Shown in pieces: positions 1 to 6,990 of a stretch of DNA of 8,502 nucleotides. This DNA comes from an uncultured bacterium (GTDB lineage Bacteria > Actinomycetota > Thermoleophilia > BMS3ABIN01). The position numbers were made by a program, and so were the translations under genes. The notes under the pieces were generated by a model. That model was not told the origin of the DNA and did no database searches. It was given only the letters and a program-made list of their open reading frames with translations. The first letter of the stretch is position 1. Every line of letters begins with the position of its first letter. The stretch is from assembly GCA_913009925.1 (NCBI GenBank), contig CAJVWY010000046.1:1-8502 (forward strand), read 5' to 3'.

Positions 1-1148
1 CCTCCGCGGCGTGTTCTCAGCGACCCGGGTATGCCCGCCAGGGCGTTCAGGCCATCCCAGTCCAGCATTGCCGGGACCCCCGTAAGGGCCAGCAGCATGC
101 GGACCCGCGATGCTGTGCCGGGCTCTCGGCCGGGCCCGGGCCCCAGGGCCAGGCAGTCCACCGAGGCCGCGGCCTCCAGAGTGCGGTCCAGGGCGGAGAG
201 CGACAGGTGGCCTCCCCGGTCGTCCAGCGGCAGCGTCATCACTTCCAGCAGCCTCTGCTCGAAGATGGGTTTGAGGCTGGCGGGCACGGCGGCGGTAACC
301 ACGCCTGCCCCGCTACGGAGGGCTGAGAGGGACGCCAGGCAGGCGGCGCCGGTAAGCCCGATCGATCCGCCTACCACCAGTACCCTGCCGGTGCTGAACT
401 TGTTGTCGTGATCCATTTTTGGCGGTATCATTGCCGCGATCTGGTCGGCGGCGGTAAGGAAATGGTCGGCAGCTGCCGCCGCCGCAGCGGGGATGCCGAT
501 ATCTGCCAGGATGACGTCGCCGCTGAAATAACTTCCCGGCGCCACAAAGTGCCCCACCTTGGGCACGTGGAAAGTGACGGTGGTGTCCGCCGGCAGGACC
601 CGCGCCGCCGCCACACCGGTGGAGGCGTCGACCCCGGAGGCGATATCGACCGCCACCACCGGAATGCCGCTTCTGTCGGCGACCCGGGCGGCGATCTGGA
701 TAAAGCGGGCGGAACGGCCCCGGGGCTCGCCGGAGAAGCCGGTGCCGAAGACGGCATCGACGATGATACAGTCGCTGGCCAGGGCTCGTCTGAGAACGGT
801 GTCGCCCGGGGCATGCGACACCTTCAGGCCCATCTTCCCCAGGATCTTGAGGTTGGCCAGGGCGTCGCCCTTGTATTCCCCCGCGCCCGCCACGGCAAAG
901 ACACTCACATCGGCCCCGGCCTCGGCCAGGTAGCGGGCGATGACGAAACCGTCTCCACCATTGTTCCCCTTGCCCGCCAGCACCTTGAAACAGTGGTGTT
1001 CGCAGAAGTGTTCCAGCAGGTACTCGGCCACCGCCATGCCGGCGCGCTCCATAAGCACCGCACCGGGGACGCCGAGTTTCTTGATAGCGTTATTGTCGGT
1101 CTGGCGCATCTGCCTGGCTGTATACAGTGGCAGATGGTGGCTGTCCAT
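1..1148 (-). CDS. nnr: Bifunctional NAD(P)HX epimerase/dehydratase, partial (C-terminus off the window)
   Basis: This enzyme repairs hydrated NADH and NADPH. The N-terminal domain epimerises the R and S forms of NAD(P)HX and the C-terminal domain dehydrates S-NAD(P)HX using ADP or ATP. About 382 codons are present and open to the left edge, against roughly 500 in full-length proteins. Numbering from the upstream ATG, the epimerase domain (YjeF_N) shows NNGGDG at 63-68, DAVFGTGFSG at 132-141 and VAVDIASGVD at 167-176. The dehydratase domain (ribokinase-like) begins near 250 with GRVLVVGGS, then LRSGAGVVTAA, GPGPG at 337-341 and DWDGLN at 364-369. Two ATGs lie in tandem at 1151 and 1148. The strong AAGGAGG at 1155-1161 sits 3 nt from the first and 6 nt from the second, so 1148 is preferred. 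The gene follows acpS by about 15-18 nt, a pairing common in bacteria, and is probably cotranscribed with it. Confidence 0.95.
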   Translation of the reverse strand, partial: MDSHHLPLYTARQMRQTDNNAIKKLGVPGAVLMERAGMAVAEYLLEHFCEHHCFKVLAGKGNNGGDGFVIARYLAEAGADVSVFAVAGAGEYKGDALANLKILGKMGLKVSHAPGDTVLRRALASDCIIVDAVFGTGFSGEPRGRSARFIQIAARVADRSGIPVVAVDIASGVDASTGVAAARVLPADTTVTFHVPKVGHFVAPGSYFSGDVILADIGIPAAAAAAADHFLTAADQIAAMIPPKMDHDNKFSTGRVLVVGGSIGLTGAACLASLSALRSGAGVVTAAVPASLKPIFEQRLLEVMTLPLDDRGGHLSLSALDRTLEAAASVDCLALGPGPGREPGTASRVRMLLALTGVPAMLDWDGLNALAGIPGSLRTRRG

Positions 1149-1166
1149 CATGCTCCTCCTTTGCGG

Positions 1167-1544
1167 TTACCTTCCGGTGTCCGGCATGCGAGCCGGCTCG
1201 GCTACCGCCACGGCGACAGACACCTGTTCACCGTGGCTGATCGACAGGGACAGGCCCACGGCGCCCAGTCCGGAACCCTCCGGCGCCATGCTGCCGCTCA
1301 CCACCACCGTCGGCCGCCCGCCCCCGCTGATCTCGATATCCTGCCAGCAGCGTACGCCGGTCCCCAGGGCCTTGCCCACCGCCTCCTTGGCGGCGAACCT
1401 GGCGGCGAAATGCCGCACCGGGTTAGGGCGGGACAGGCAATATGCCCGCTCGTCCCGGGTAAACACGCGTTCCACCAGGCGGGGATGGCGCTCCATGGCG
1501 CGGGCGAAGCGCGGGTTTTCGACGATATCGATACCTATCAGCAC
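1167..1544 (-). CDS. acpS: Holo-[acyl-carrier-protein] synthase
   Basis: AcpS transfers the 4'-phosphopantetheine group of coenzyme A to a serine of apo-ACP, which activates fatty acid synthesis in the cytoplasm. The 125-residue length is normal for the family. Visible motifs are GIDIVE at 4-9, where D6 should bind Mg2+, FAARFAAKEAVGKALGTG at 46-63, with E54 as the second metal ligand, and SLSISH at 99-104. The start is GTG (1542-1544), fixed by the MLIGIDIVE N-terminus. It lies 9 nt after the glmS stop. The nearest Shine-Dalgarno-like GGAG falls in the last sense codons of glmS and is spaced long, so translational coupling to glmS is likely (inference). The C-terminal 15 or so residues after the conserved core are not recognisable. 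Confidence 0.96.
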   Translation of the reverse strand: MLIGIDIVENPRFARAMERHPRLVERVFTRDERAYCLSRPNPVRHFAARFAAKEAVGKALGTGVRCWQDIEISGGGRPTVVVSGSMAPEGSGLGAVGLSLSISHGEQVSVAVAVAEPARMPDTGR

Positions 1545-1553
1545 TGTTCCGGA

Positions 1554-3380
1554 TCACTCCACCGTTACCGTCTTGGCGAGGTTGCGCGGCTGATCCACGT
1601 TCAGGCCCTTGAGCCGGGCTATATGGTACGCCAGCAGCTGCAGCGGCACCACCGACAGCAACGGCGACAGCATCTCCCGGACCTTGGGAACATACATCAC
1701 ATCATCACTGTAGTTGCGGATGGAATCATTGCCTTCCGAAGCGACGGCGATGACTGTGGCTTCACGGGCACGCACCTCTTCGATATTGGATATAACCTTG
1801 TCATATATATGCCCATCGGTGGCGATTACTACCACCGGTGAGTCCTTCTCCAGCAGGGCGATGGGCCCGTGTTTCATCTCTCCGGCGGCATAGGCCTCGG
1901 TGGGGATATAGGAGATCTCCTTGAGCTTCAGGGCGCCTTCCAGGCAGACGGGCAGGCCGATGCCGCGTCCGAGATAGAGGAAGAAAGGCTGACGGTAGTG
2001 GCGCCGGGCGATCTCGTAAGTGGCCGACTCCGTTTTCAAATAGCGTTCCAGCAGGGCGGGGATGGACCTCATCTCGGCGGAGATGGCGCCGATCTCCTCC
2101 GGAGCCAGGGTTCCCTTCACCTGGGCCAGCCGGAGCGCCACCATCTGGATGGCGGCGATCTGGGCCAGGTGGGTCTTGGTGGCGGCTACGCCGATCTCCA
2201 GGCCGGCGCGGGTGTAGAGGATGCCGTCGGCGTCCCGGGTGGCCTGGCTGCCCATGATGTTGGTGATAGCCAGCACCTTGGATCCCGTCTCCCGCGCCTG
2301 GCGCATGGCCACCAGCGTATCCGCCGTTTCGCCGGACTGGGAGATGCCGATCACCAGGGTGGAAGGGGTCAGTACCGGGTCGCGGTAGCGGAACTCGGAG
2401 GCTATATCCAGTTCCACCGGCACCCTGGCCCAGCGCTCGATGACATATCTCCCTACCAGCCCCGCGTGGTATGAGGTGCCGCAGGCCAGTACATATATCT
2501 TGTCGATAGCCGCCAGGTCCGCGTCAGGGATGGCCATCTCCTCCAGGTATACGTCACCACCGGGCAGGCGGCCGGATATGGTGTCGGTCAGGGCCGCGGG
2601 CTGTTCGAAGATCTCCTTGCGCATGAAAGTCTCGAAGCCGGCCTTCTCGGCGGCATCCTCGTCCCAGTCGACCCTGGTGATCTCACGGTCCAGCGGCTGC
2701 CGGTCCAGGTCGAATATCTCCACCTTGTCGGCGGTCGCCACGAACAGTTCGCCGTCGTCCAGCGGCATGACATCCCGGGTCTCGGCCAGGAAGGCGGGGA
2801 TGGCCGAGGCGATGAAGCTTTCACCCTCGCCGATGCCGATAAGCAGGGGGCACTCCTTCCGCGCCCCGGCGATAAGCCCGGGCTGATCGCTGTTAATAGC
2901 ACAGAAGGCGAAATGACCCTCCAGCTCCCCGTAGGTTTTGCGGATAGCCTCCAGCAGGTCACCGCTGTAATGTTTTTCAATCAGGTGCGAGACAACCTCG
3001 GCGTCCGTCTCGGAAGTAAATTCATGCCCCTCGCCGATGAGCTGTTGCCGCAGCCCGGTGTAGTTCTCGATGATGCCGTTGAGGACGATGGATATCCGGC
3101 CGGTGCAATCGCTGTGGGGGTGGGCGTTCTCCACCGAGGGCCGTCCGTGTGTGGCCCAGCGGGTATGGCCCAGCCCCACCTTCGCTCCCGAGTCGCCGTT
3201 TCGCTCCAGCTCTCTCTCCAGGCTGTCCAGGTTGCCCACAGAGCGAATAGTCTCCAGTTCGCCGTTTTTCAATACGGAGAGCCCCGCCGAATCATAGCCC
3301 CGGTATTCCAGCTTCCTCAGTCCGTTGTAGAGGAGCCTGGTGCAGGGCCGGGCGCCCACATAGGCGACTATACCGCACAT
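1554..3380 (-). CDS. glmS: Glutamine--fructose-6-phosphate aminotransferase (isomerizing)
   Basis: GlmS makes glucosamine-6-phosphate from fructose-6-phosphate and glutamine, the committed step to UDP-GlcNAc. The 608-residue length matches the E. coli protein within one residue. The class II glutamine amidotransferase domain (about 2-220) has nucleophile C2, HTRWATHG at 72-79 and NGIIEN at 101-106. Two SIS isomerase domains follow: the first holds CGTSYHAG at 300-307 and SQSGETADT at 346-354, the second holds LEGALKLKE at 480-488, AGEMKHGP at 499-506 and the C-terminal NLAKTVTVE with K603. E488, H504 and K603 correspond to the known isomerase residues. The residue before NGIIEN is leucine where E. 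coli has histidine, and ATKTHLAQ at 400-407 replaces the E. coli STKAFTTQ. The ATG lies 5 nt after a modest AGGG. No glmS ribozyme core is visible in the 129-nt leader after glmM. Confidence 0.98.
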   Translation of the reverse strand: MCGIVAYVGARPCTRLLYNGLRKLEYRGYDSAGLSVLKNGELETIRSVGNLDSLERELERNGDSGAKVGLGHTRWATHGRPSVENAHPHSDCTGRISIVLNGIIENYTGLRQQLIGEGHEFTSETDAEVVSHLIEKHYSGDLLEAIRKTYGELEGHFAFCAINSDQPGLIAGARKECPLLIGIGEGESFIASAIPAFLAETRDVMPLDDGELFVATADKVEIFDLDRQPLDREITRVDWDEDAAEKAGFETFMRKEIFEQPAALTDTISGRLPGGDVYLEEMAIPDADLAAIDKIYVLACGTSYHAGLVGRYVIERWARVPVELDIASEFRYRDPVLTPSTLVIGISQSGETADTLVAMRQARETGSKVLAITNIMGSQATRDADGILYTRAGLEIGVAATKTHLAQIAAIQMVALRLAQVKGTLAPEEIGAISAEMRSIPALLERYLKTESATYEIARRHYRQPFFLYLGRGIGLPVCLEGALKLKEISYIPTEAYAAGEMKHGPIALLEKDSPVVVIATDGHIYDKVISNIEEVRAREATVIAVASEGNDSIRNYSDDVMYVPKVREMLSPLLSVVPLQLLAYHIARLKGLNVDQPRNLAKTVTVE

Positions 3381-3509
3381 GAAGGCCCTGTCCCGTTTTG
3401 CTGGTTCGTATATTTCGGATACCGCATCATCAGTCCTTTTTCGGGTTGATACCAGGTAACGGTAAAGGCGAGACCGGCGGCGCCGGGCCTGGTTCCGGCC
3501 ACGGTGTCG
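3381..3509 (-). other. glmM-glmS intergenic spacer with short GC hairpins
   Basis: This 129-nt spacer separates glmM from glmS. Read on the minus strand it starts with two short inverted repeats, a GGCC/GGCC stem and a 5-bp CCGGC/GCCGG stem (3474-3486), neither followed by a T tract, so it is not a convincing intrinsic terminator. No good -35/-10 pair and no glmS ribozyme consensus were found. It may be a processed or structured leader inside one transcript. Confidence 0.35.
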
Positions 3510-4841
3510 CTACCCCAGGCTTTTCTTGACTGCAGCCACGATGCTGTCGCAGACATCCCGGCAGCGCTCCGGCGAGGCTGCTTCGACCATTATCCGGACC
3601 ATGGGCTCGGTGCCCGAGGGGCGCACCAGTATGCGGCCCTCGTCGCCCAGCAGGGCAGATTGTTCCTGGACCTTCTCCCAGACGGCGCCCGCGCCCTCCA
3701 GGGCGCCCTTGTTGGCCACCTTGATATTTACTAGTTTCTGCGGCAGACGCCGCATTACCTTCACCAGTTCGTGCAGGGGGACGCCGGTTCCGGTCATGGC
3801 TTTGAGCAGCAGCAGGGAAGTGGCCAGCCCGTCGCCGGTGGACCCGGTCTCCAGGTTGATGATGTGGCCCGACTGTTCTCCACCCAGCGCGAAGTCCCCC
3901 GCCAGCATCTCCTCCAGCACATAGCGGTCACCCACATCGGTGGTCTTGACCGTGATCCCCAGCTCCTTCATGGCCAGGTGGAAACCCAGGTTGGTCATCA
4001 CGGTGGTCACGATGGTGTCCCTGGGCAGCAGGTTCCGGCTTTTGAGATAAGCGGCACAGATGGCCATGATGAAGTCGCCGTCCACCACGGAGCCGGTGGC
4101 GTCCACGGCTATCACCCGGTCACCGTCACCATCGAAGGCCAGACCCAGGTCGTATTCCCCGCTTTTCATTTTTTCCTGAAGCGGACCCACATGGGTGGAA
4201 CCGCATTCGTGGTTGATATTGAAACCATCGGGATCGTCGCCGGTCACAGTTACGCCGGCGCCCAGGCGCTGCAGGGCCAGGGGCGCACTCTCCCAGGTGG
4301 CGCCGTTGGCGCAATCCAGCAGGATGCGCAGGCCGGAAAGATCCAGGTCCAACCCGGCCAGCAGTCTGTCGACGTAAAGCCCGACCGGGTTCGCCAGCAG
4401 GCGGACGGCTCCCGGCTCGCATGGTTCCGGCCCGGCGCCGGTGGCTGCCTCCATGTGCCGTTCGATAGCCGCTTCCTGCTTATCGGTGAGTTTGAAGCCG
4501 TCGGCACCGAAGAACTTGATGCCGTTGTCGCGGTAAGGGTTATGGGAAGCGGAGATCACCGCGCCGGCGTCCGCCTCCTGACTCAGCACCATGCTGGCGA
4601 CCGCCGGCGTGGGGATGACTCCCGCCAGCTCGGCGATGCCTCCGGCGGAACTGATGCCGGCGACCAGGGCCGACTCCAGCATGGGGCCGGAGATACGGGT
4701 GTCCCTGCCTATGATGATCCGGGGGGAACGGGCCGGCAGCACCGCGACTATGGCCCGGCCGGCGGCCAGGGCCAGTTCGGCTGTGAGATACTCGTTGGCC
4801 ACGCCTCTGATGCCGTCGGTGCCGAAAAGCTTGCGCGTCAT
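3510..4841 (-). CDS. glmM: Phosphoglucosamine mutase
   Basis: GlmM converts glucosamine-6-phosphate, the product of the adjacent GlmS, to glucosamine-1-phosphate on the way to UDP-GlcNAc and peptidoglycan. It is a 443-residue alpha-D-phosphohexomutase, the usual length being about 445. Motifs in order are the N-terminal KLFGTDGIRG, the phosphoserine loop VISASHNP at 95-102 with S99 as the phosphorylated residue, the metal loop AFDGDGDR at 235-242, the sugar-binding GGEQSGH at 320-326 and the phosphate-binding RPSGTEP at 407-413. The reading frame is open for another 43 codons upstream, to an ATG at 4970, but that extension crosses a terminator and a TATAAT box and is not family-like. The ATG at 4841 gives the canonical MTRKLFGTDGIRG start and has GGGGGCAGG just upstream. 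The gene probably opens its own transcription unit with glmS, acpS and nnr behind it. Confidence 0.98.
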   Translation of the reverse strand: MTRKLFGTDGIRGVANEYLTAELALAAGRAIVAVLPARSPRIIIGRDTRISGPMLESALVAGISSAGGIAELAGVIPTPAVASMVLSQEADAGAVISASHNPYRDNGIKFFGADGFKLTDKQEAAIERHMEAATGAGPEPCEPGAVRLLANPVGLYVDRLLAGLDLDLSGLRILLDCANGATWESAPLALQRLGAGVTVTGDDPDGFNINHECGSTHVGPLQEKMKSGEYDLGLAFDGDGDRVIAVDATGSVVDGDFIMAICAAYLKSRNLLPRDTIVTTVMTNLGFHLAMKELGITVKTTDVGDRYVLEEMLAGDFALGGEQSGHIINLETGSTGDGLATSLLLLKAMTGTGVPLHELVKVMRRLPQKLVNIKVANKGALEGAGAVWEKVQEQSALLGDEGRILVRPSGTEPMVRIMVEAASPERCRDVCDSIVAAVKKSLG

Positions 4842-4896
4842 ACCTGCCCCCGTCTTCTTCGGGTTGAAGATGTCCTTAGGGTTTTCACGGGTAAAG

Positions 4897-4925
4897 ATTA
4901 TAAATCCTTTGGCCTCCGGGAAAAA
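4897..4925 (-). promoter_or_regulatory. Candidate promoter for glmM
   Basis: A perfect TATAAT reads on the minus strand at 4897-4902, upstream of glmM. At a 17-bp spacing the -35 position (4920-4925) reads TTTTTC, a poor match to TTGACA that overlaps the T tract of the terminator behind the racemase gene. The predicted start would be near 4890, leaving a leader of about 48 nt before the glmM ATG. The -10 is strong and the -35 weak, so the box might depend on an activator or another sigma factor. Confidence 0.5.
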
Positions 4926-4943
4926 GCGGCGGCCGGCCGCCGC
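4921..4943 (-). terminator. Intrinsic terminator after the racemase gene
   Basis: An 18-bp perfect palindrome (4926-4943, GCGGCGGCCGGCCGCCGC) is followed on the minus strand by TTTTT (4925-4921). As RNA it can fold into a 7-bp all-GC stem with a CCGG loop and a U5 tail. It begins about 13 nt after the racemase stop codon and precedes the glmM promoter-like box, which fits a Rho-independent terminator that ends the rplM-rpsI-racemase transcript. The U tract is short, so termination may be partial. Confidence 0.65.
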
Positions 4944-4956
4944 CGGAGACAACGGT

Positions 4957-5997
4957 TCAGATGCCTGCATACCTCTTGTCGATGAACGGCGAGGTCATGG
5001 CCGCCAGAAGCGCGTAATAGGTGGGGATGAAGGAGAGGCTGCCGCCGGCGCGTACGCGCCGGCGGCAGCCTTCGCCCTCCAGAGAGACCGCCAGATAGTC
5101 ACTGGTCACTGATGCCACCTTCATACCATCCCCGCAGGGGATGACCGGCGCTGAACCGATGTCCTGGGAGCCGAAATCGACAAGCGCCTGCAGACCGCCG
5201 CCCTTTCTGTAAACCTCCAGCACCGTTCCCTCCAGCAGAAAGGCGTCACGGTGGCCGCCGGGTAAAAAGAGATCGGGGGTGTCTCCGTGGGGGATCCGCC
5301 CCAGCAGCAGCGCCTCGCCGCAGCGCAGATCATCGAGGCGGCCCAAACCGGCTGGGTCCCCGCCGCCGGCACGGGCGCCTTCAGCCTGCCGCAACAGGCC
5401 GGAACCGCCCGCCGAGATGATAAACGAAGGGCCGCCGTCATCAGCCCCCAGCTGTCGGCGAGCCATATCAGCCGTTCTCAGCAGCAACGCCAGCGCCGGG
5501 GCGGTCGCGGCTTCGGGCCGGGAGCAGGCGGCATTGGTGGCGAATCCGGCTGGTATGGCACCCTCCAGGGCCGCCAGCTTTCCAGCTTCGGTCGGCGCCA
5601 GGTCCGCGGGTACGCCCTCGCGTCCGTCCCCGGTCTCGACCATCAGCAGGAAACGCCGTTGCTGGCCCGTGCCTGCAGACAGACAGCTCCTGGCCTGGTC
5701 CGCGTTGGAGACGAAGAAGAGGTCGGCCGGTATATCCATGCCGCCGGAGCCGCCGCCCGGCGGCCGCAGCAGCTGCAGTTCCGTGTCCGGGAAACGCCGC
5801 CGCAGCTTCCTGATGCTTTCCGGTCGTGAATCGGCCAGGGCGGCGGCTCCGGCGGACAGCATTGCCGCCGCCACCGCTTCGTCGCCCAGGCAGGCCTTGG
5901 TGACCCCCACCAGCCTGGTGCCGTGAGGCTCGATCAGATTCCTTACTAGGCGGGTATTATGCTCGATCCGGTCGAGGTTGATGGTCAGGATGGCCAT
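4957..5997 (-). CDS. PLP-dependent racemase, alanine/ornithine racemase family
   Basis: This 346-residue protein looks like a fold-type III pyridoxal-phosphate enzyme of the alanine/ornithine racemase family (alanine racemase N-terminal-domain superfamily). The start MAILTINLDRIEHNTR matches the family N-terminus. The probable PLP lysine is K34 in LVGVTKACLGD, followed by ALADSR at 53-58, METGDGREG-like sequence at 119-128, SAGGSG at 195-200, CGEALLLG at 226-233, VTSDYLAV at 297-304 and YALLAAMTSPFIDKRY at 328-343. Substrate is uncertain: D-alanine or D-ornithine production are both possible, and its position between ribosomal and glmM genes suggests a cell-wall role. Several loops differ from what I recall of the family (ATNAAC for GTNLxC, SAGGSG for SGGNSS). 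The ATG at 5997 has no visible Shine-Dalgarno, and an out-of-frame ATG at 6002 opens a five-codon mini-ORF across it. A 36-bp perfect palindrome lies in codons encoding residues near 309-320. Confidence 0.85.
   Translation of the reverse strand: MAILTINLDRIEHNTRLVRNLIEPHGTRLVGVTKACLGDEAVAAAMLSAGAAALADSRPESIRKLRRRFPDTELQLLRPPGGGSGGMDIPADLFFVSNADQARSCLSAGTGQQRRFLLMVETGDGREGVPADLAPTEAGKLAALEGAIPAGFATNAACSRPEAATAPALALLLRTADMARRQLGADDGGPSFIISAGGSGLLRQAEGARAGGGDPAGLGRLDDLRCGEALLLGRIPHGDTPDLFLPGGHRDAFLLEGTVLEVYRKGGGLQALVDFGSQDIGSAPVIPCGDGMKVASVTSDYLAVSLEGEGCRRRVRAGGSLSFIPTYYALLAAMTSPFIDKRYAGI
5036..5071. repeat. Perfect 36-bp palindrome inside the racemase gene
   Basis: Positions 5036-5053 are the exact reverse complement of 5054-5071, centred on GTAC, with 18-nt arms beginning AGGCTGCCGCCGGCGCGT. 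In either strand's RNA it would form about a 16-bp, GC-rich stem with a four-base loop. It encodes a normal-looking part of the racemase on the minus strand (GCRRRVRAGGS), about 80 nt before the stop codon. No T tract follows, so it is not an intrinsic terminator. No cause for it is visible in the window. Confidence 0.95.
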
Positions 5998-6064
5998 AGC
6001 ATGCGGGGGAGAGATGATTTGGCAAAAGGAACCGGTACAGCGGGCACCGGAAGAAGCCGCCGGG
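5998..6064 (-). other. rpsI-racemase spacer with a weak hairpin
   Basis: The 67-nt spacer carries an imperfect CCGGTG/TACCGG stem of about 6 bp (one G-U pair) with a 7-nt loop, followed on the minus strand by TTCCTTTTG. This is too weak to call a terminator, but could give partial attenuation between the ribosomal protein genes and the racemase. No promoter-like pair and no ribosome binding site for the racemase were found. Confidence 0.3.
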
Positions 6065-6451
6065 TCAGCGCTTGGAGAACTGCGGACGCTTGCGGGCGCC
6101 CTTGAGGCCGGCCTTCTTGCGTTCCGTGATGCGGGAGTCCCGTGTGAGAAAACCGCCCACGCGCAGCTCCTTGCGCAGGGAGTCGTCAGCCTTGAGCAAC
6201 GCCCTGGCGATGCCATGACGGAGGGCCCCTGCCTGACCGCCGATACCGCCGCCGATGATATTGGCGGTGACATCAAAGCGGTTGTCCGTGCCCGTGGCTT
6301 TCAGCGGCATCTGTACCTCGGTACGCAGCCGTTCGCGGCTGAAGTACTCCTCCAGCGGCCGGTCGTTGACGGTTATCTTGCCGTCTCCCGGTGAAAGCCT
6401 CACGCGGGCGATCGCCGTCTTGCGTTTGCCGGTTGCCGAATAACTAACCAA
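6065..6451 (-). CDS. rpsI: 30S ribosomal protein S9
   Basis: S9 is a small-subunit protein whose C-terminal tail reaches the P-site tRNA. The 128-residue length is normal. It shows ATGKRKTAIARVRL at 6-19, the NIIGGGIGGQAGALRHGIARAL region at 64-85, and the basic C-terminus RKKAGLKGARKRPQFSKR ending in the expected SKR. The start is a TTG at 6449-6451: AAGGAG at 6459-6464 sits 7 nt upstream of it, and the codon falls inside the last codons of rplM, giving an 8-nt overlap. An in-frame ATG at 6481 would add ten residues unlike any S9 N-terminus and lacks a ribosome binding site at useful spacing. The overlap suggests translational coupling to rplM. Confidence 0.97.
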   Translation of the reverse strand: MVSYSATGKRKTAIARVRLSPGDGKITVNDRPLEEYFSRERLRTEVQMPLKATGTDNRFDVTANIIGGGIGGQAGALRHGIARALLKADDSLRKELRVGGFLTRDSRITERKKAGLKGARKRPQFSKR

Positions 6452-6887
6452 GCTCGAACTCCTTAGGTTGCTGCGCCTCATGAGGATGGTCGGGGCCGGC
6501 GTAGATCTTCAGCTTCCTCAGCTGTGCCCGCGCCAGCCGGTTCTTGGGCATCATGCCCTTGACCGCCAGCCGAAGCACCTCTTCCGGCTTTCTGTCCATC
6601 ATCTGGGCCAGGTTTCTTTCCTTTAGACCGCCGGGATACCCGGAGTGGCGGTAATAGATCTTGTCCTGCATCTTGTTGCCGGTGACGGCGATGCGCTTCG
6701 CATTGATCACCACGACGAAATCGCCGGTATCGATGTGCGGGGTATATTCGGGCTTGTTCTTGCCACGAAGCGTATTGGCGATGCGTGTAGCCAGCCGTCC
6801 CAGGTGCTGCCCTCGGGCATCAACCAGGCGCCAGTCACGCTCGATTGTTGCAGGTTTTGCTACATATGTCTTCATAGAAGTCTTCAT
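6444..6887 (-). CDS. rplM: 50S ribosomal protein L13
   Basis: L13 is an early-assembling large-subunit protein. The 147 residues cover the whole family: MKTYVAKPATIERDW near the N-terminus, VDARGQHLGRLAT at 22-34, the GKNKPEYTPHIDTGDFVVVINA block at 42-63, YYRHSGYPGG at 78-87, and AVKGMMPKNRLAR at 108-120. Two starts are possible, ATG at 6887 and ATG at 6875. The second gives the more usual MKTYVAKP N-terminus. Neither has a clear Shine-Dalgarno. The gene is first in its operon, directly behind a consensus-like promoter and divergent from the gene at 7026, rather than following rplQ-truA as in many genomes. Confidence 0.98.
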   Translation of the reverse strand: MKTSMKTYVAKPATIERDWRLVDARGQHLGRLATRIANTLRGKNKPEYTPHIDTGDFVVVINAKRIAVTGNKMQDKIYYRHSGYPGGLKERNLAQMMDRKPEEVLRLAVKGMMPKNRLARAQLRKLKIYAGPDHPHEAQQPKEFELG

Positions 6888-6925
6888 GGATTAGTGAACC
6901 AGCCGGAATTCAGGCGCAAAGATGG

Positions 6926-6954
6926 ATATTAGAGCAAAAAAAAACGAGTGTCAA
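6926..6954 (-). promoter_or_regulatory. Strong sigma-70-type promoter for rplM-rpsI
   Basis: On the minus strand TTGACA (6949-6954) is separated by exactly 17 bp from TAATAT (6926-6931). The spacer contains a run of nine T residues (6936-6944). Transcription would start near 6919, giving a leader of about 32 nt before the upstream rplM ATG. This is the best promoter match in the window and fits the high demand for ribosomal proteins. Confidence 0.85.
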
Positions 6955-6990
6955 ATCATGCGGAGCCCCGCTCTTTCGGTGCTCAGCCCC

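Noticed and set aside
408..1841. Long plus-strand ORF of 477 codons
   Set aside because: It runs antisense across nnr, acpS and the end of glmS. Its translation has no recognisable domain and the opposite strand carries clear conserved genes.
3381..3509. glmS ribozyme or riboswitch in the glmS leader
   Set aside because: I saw no match to the conserved ribozyme core, and the spacer is too short for the complete element.
3771..4985. Plus-strand ORF of 404 codons
   Set aside because: It is antisense to glmM, rich in Gly, His and Gln as expected of a high-GC shadow frame.
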